Shown here: one piece after another, positions 62,001 to 64,000 of the stretch | Position numbering within the stretch: position 1 is the first letter of the stretch | Layout of the letters: every line of letters starts with the position of its first letter | Origin: Candida dubliniensis CD36 | Lineage: Eukaryota; Ascomycota; Pichiomycetes; Serinales; Debaryomycetaceae | Length of the DNA stretch: 64,000 bases | Reading direction: 5' to 3' | NCBI RefSeq assembly: GCF_000026945.1 | Contig: NC_012862.1 | Location: 1,666,501-1,730,500, forward strand | Program-made: the position numbers and the translations under genes | The notes under the pieces: model-generated | Databases searched by the model: none | The model's input: only the letters and a program-made list of their open reading frames with translations | What the model was told of the DNA's origin: nothing

Positions 62001-64000
62001 TCAAACTGCTGGAATCCAGTATAGTTTCTCCAGTTAAGGTCAAATACCCGAATGCTATAACTGAACGTTCATCGATCTTTTTCACCTTAACTTTGATAAT
62101 ATCCTTGTATTTATCAACAAAAGATGATAAATCTTGGTTAATTATGGGACCCAACACACCAAACATAGCTAACTGTGAGATTGCATCCAATGCCAGATAA
62201 TAAAAACTGGATTCTGATAACATTGTTTCAAGTGTTTGCAAGATACTTGTCAAAATCGAAGTTGAAATAACCTCTAATCTATTTCTCAACACTAATCTAG
62301 AAATTAAATAGCTTGTTGCTAATGGTCTACTCTTTGACTTTTTATATGTCGCGTTTGCTATTAATTGATTTAACAAATTGTCAACATCTTCATCAGATAC
62401 ACTTGTATGACTAGCAATAATAGCAAATGACTTGCATACTCGTGCCAATGAAATATCATCTAGAACATCAGCATCTAGCAAACCCAATAAATCTTGAGTC
62501 TTTGGTATTAATGCCTCAACAGCTGTTGAGGATGCAAAGGATAATAACCTAGCCAATATCAAACCATACGACGTATCAGGAGTGATTCCCGTTGAATTGT
62601 CAAATTGACCTGTGACAGCATCAATACAAATAGATAACAACTTGAATACACTTTGCTGTATCATAGGATTCTTCATTTCTGTAATAATCAAATTTCTTAC
62701 AGTATCATTCATCTCAATTGCCTTTTCGAGTCTAATAGACCAATCCTGATCACAAGCAATAACCGTTGTCTTGTCTTTGATTGCATTCATCACTAATACT
62801 TGCTCTGCAAATTCTACTGCCTTAGGAAGCGATAAAAAAATAGCATTGTCATGAGACGTTCTAGCAGCTTCAATTTCATTCAGAAGAGTGGTGACAAATG
62901 ACTCAAAGGACGGGAACTCAACTGATGATTCCTGCCCTAATAAGTATGAAGTAGACTTAAATTCCGTGGTATTTCCGGCTTGGTTGATATTGAACCAATA
63001 TGGGTGTAATCCATTCAACCCTTCTTCAATAGTGTGAGGTGCACTAGTTTTTGATGTACCCAAAATAGACAAATATCTTGCTTCTGGATCTTGGAAGGGG
63101 TAGGTTGAGTTGACAAATTTAACAACGATGTATTTGGCTGAATCAATATTGATGTACTTCCGCAATAAGCTTTTCAATTCAATTTTTCTGGAGTCAGATA
63201 AACTGCTCAAATGGACTGTCAATCCCGAAAGAGCTTTCTGAATAGAAGGGATTAACTCTGGTGATTGGTTTGTTGCTCCCAAGGAATCAAACAAAAACTG
63301 CAAAAAAGACCAATCATTAAAAAATATACTAGGCTGTGACTTCAAAATGTCACCCAATGCTTCATATTTAGAATTTACATCCTTGATTTTATTCATATAA
63401 TTTGTCCCCATTGACACTTCAACACACGGCCATCCTTCAGCGATTATACTGTTTCTCAATTGGTGAGCAATGTCTTCGTTGAATTTTTCTAGATTTCCTT
63501 CAGGAATTGGTGACTGGCCAAGTTTTCTTATAAATTGTATTGACAATTGTCTCAACCTGGAGTTATCAGATCCAAGAGCAGCTGATGCAATCTTATCTTG
63601 CGAGTGTACTTTATGGCTTTTAATCAAAACCTGCAAGATTTTGCACTGTAAATTCGAATCAACCGCCGGAGTATTTGTACCAAGAAACAACAGAATTATA
63701 TAGTCCACAAATGAAACGTTATCGTAAATGCTAATCAGATCAAAATCAACGCCTAATTTTCTAAATGCAATCTCCGATGATTCATTTATTGAAGAGGAAG
63801 GATCTGCTGAAACAATTAATAATGGTAATGCCATTTGTTCGGGATTAAAGCCAGCTTTCAAAAATTCAAGTAGGCTCTGTTTGACTTTGAAAATATCATC
63901 TCTGGTTTTATAAGTGACAGCAGCATCAGTTGTGAAATATGCATTATCTTGAACGCTCAATCCCGGTGTAGCCTTATTTGCAGATTCAGGTAATAGCAAG
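59098..64000 (-). CDS. ECM29: Proteasome-associated HEAT-repeat protein Ecm29 (N-terminus outside window)
   Basis: Ecm29 tethers the proteasome core to its regulatory particle and acts in quality control of 26S assembly. The minus-strand frame is open to the window edge, so about 1630 C-terminal residues are seen and the N-terminus is missing (yeast Ecm29 has 1868). The body is a continuous array of HEAT/ARM-type helices. Diagnostic Ecm29 segments include SSSLWSSRKGIAFGLESILAQ, LIPKLFRYRYDPNVGVSTSMNDIWNALI and GKKEWRTRQGSTAAMNDLLQ, followed by VMDDIKESVRKEG. An acidic patch (DDDSDEEMEDGTE) lies near the C-terminus. No intron or break seen. Codon use is less AT-extreme than in the left half of the window. 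Confidence 0.92.
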   Translation of the reverse strand, partial: LLLPESANKATPGLSVQDNAYFTTDAAVTYKTRDDIFKVKQSLLEFLKAGFNPEQMALPLLIVSADPSSSINESSEIAFRKLGVDFDLISIYDNVSFVDYIILLFLGTNTPAVDSNLQCKILQVLIKSHKVHSQDKIASAALGSDNSRLRQLSIQFIRKLGQSPIPEGNLEKFNEDIAHQLRNSIIAEGWPCVEVSMGTNYMNKIKDVNSKYEALGDILKSQPSIFFNDWSFLQFLFDSLGATNQSPELIPSIQKALSGLTVHLSSLSDSRKIELKSLLRKYINIDSAKYIVVKFVNSTYPFQDPEARYLSILGTSKTSAPHTIEEGLNGLHPYWFNINQAGNTTEFKSTSYLLGQESSVEFPSFESFVTTLLNEIEAARTSHDNAIFLSLPKAVEFAEQVLVMNAIKDKTTVIACDQDWSIRLEKAIEMNDTVRNLIITEMKNPMIQQSVFKLLSICIDAVTGQFDNSTGITPDTSYGLILARLLSFASSTAVEALIPKTQDLLGLLDADVLDDISLARVCKSFAIIASHTSVSDEDVDNLLNQLIANATYKKSKSRPLATSYLISRLVLRNRLEVISTSILTSILQTLETMLSESSFYYLALDAISQLAMFGVLGPIINQDLSSFVDKYKDIIKVKVKKIDERSVIAFGYLTLTGETILDSSSLSDDEQVIFNTHVSKQVEYLFTAGEALVVAAAGWDSKLLRKQLDIPDAIVKYIPHDTSRVAALLNSILAACKNTQPSLRKAGCIWLLSLVQYCNNLDVVRSRASEIHVAFMRFLADRDELVQESASRGLGLVYEMGDFDLKETLVKSLLKSFTQSNTSSFTSGSVEHDTELFEPDLLRTNEGSVSTYKDVLNLAQDVGDPSLVYKFMSLAKSSSLWSSRKGIAFGLESILAQSSLDKLLTDNQQLADRLIPKLFRYRYDPNVGVSTSMNDIWNALIKDTSKAVDANFDKILKELLTSMGKKEWRTRQGSTAAMNDLLQMVELNKYQSKLDEIWTMSFRVMDDIKESVRKEGTNLTKSLATKLTRLLETSSNESANTKSVLLFLIPFLLGSKGLLSDSQEVKDFALQTVLKLCKSGNKSMREYVPELIENFINLFSSLEPEVVNYLVLNASKYNVDHNEIDAKRMKSVGHSPLMDAIEKLLNQLDDSLLPDFITRLERTIKKGVGLPTKVSAAMVIMNMVTQHLQMIKPDGDRLLVVAMTQINDRNDTVASSYAAACGHLCRIAKVETVIRYSNKITKMYFEATDAGDERSRILASVASENVSKYSGDKFETVASAFLPVAYIGRFDPSKQVVENFEREWIENTSGGNSAIKLYLVEIIDLVKKYLKSNDFLIRKTLAKALSNLCLVIDNLNQFSIAIIDEILKLLIESNKGKSWDGKELVFDSLVSFAIMSKTYIAHHQDIYEAINRTVTIEIKRRNKAYQRHAIISCGKYIHHFHEDDELVDLYIEIMTNVLSDRYDSTDDDSDEEMEDGTEAKKLNAKENIELEEKKLKILNNVAVAFYTQPDINNQLFEFVFDRLVKTFQSKYIENAWRSKLETTEIFKKVLTEIEESGKQVNVNLLIRTWEFLKEKCLTVDSIENVKIQFIRLSKQLNHYINKVHATLVIVDALEEFATTESSNVVLTELRKTT

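Overview
The window is nuclear DNA of a budding yeast of the CUG-Ser clade, most probably Candida albicans or a very close relative. The evidence is a compact, AT-rich layout with few, short introns (GTATGT/GTATGA donors, TACTAAC branch points), many trinucleotide tracts coding for poly-Q, poly-N, poly-S and poly-D, a beta-1,2-mannosyltransferase gene, and a histone H3 with the V31/S32/S80 signature described for CTG-clade yeasts. The gene order resembles what I remember of C. albicans chromosome 3, which I could not check. CTG codons should be read as Ser here. All calls come from reading the sequence; no searches were run.

Left part (1-22 kb): the 3' end of a UTR1-type NAD kinase, then a 3.2-kb leader region and SSN6 (TPR corepressor). 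A split RING-CH membrane protein and YSA1 (Nudix) lie on the minus strand. SUS1, the NDUFS7 subunit of complex I, an ATG32-type mitophagy receptor (minus), RRD1 (PP2A activator), a solitary variant histone H3 and NGR1 (three-RRM protein, minus) follow.

Middle (22-41 kb): NUD1 (spindle-pole scaffold), an HRI1-like protein, ERV14 (cornichon cargo receptor, with an intron 17 nt into the CDS), AME1/CENP-U (minus, with an intron near its start), RPS12 with a Tbf1 palindrome and a Cbf1 box upstream, a Ser/Thr-rich GPI-type wall protein, MRS6 (Rab escort protein) and BMT1 (beta-mannosyltransferase).

Right part (41-64 kb): a 5.3-kb gene-poor stretch full of microsatellites and G-runs. It is followed by a Zn2Cys6 regulator whose zinc finger is split by an intron, MET8 and PRO2 with overlapping 3' ends, DRS2 (P4 flippase), a decayed gene of unknown family, GCD2 (eIF2B delta) and the C-terminal part of ECM29.

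The genes form no operon or single system. Several are thematically related: chromatin and kinetochore (H3 variant, Ame1, Nud1, Ssn6, Sus1), cell surface and secretion (Bmt1, GPI protein, Erv14, Mrs6, Drs2) and mitochondria (complex I subunit, Atg32). The most notable items are the H3 variant, a duplicated RIRGSG motif in Ame1 separated by an intron, the G-rich/TTAGGG promoter of the zinc-cluster gene, the decayed gene at 56.5-57.3 kb and the repeat-dense stretch upstream of BMT1.
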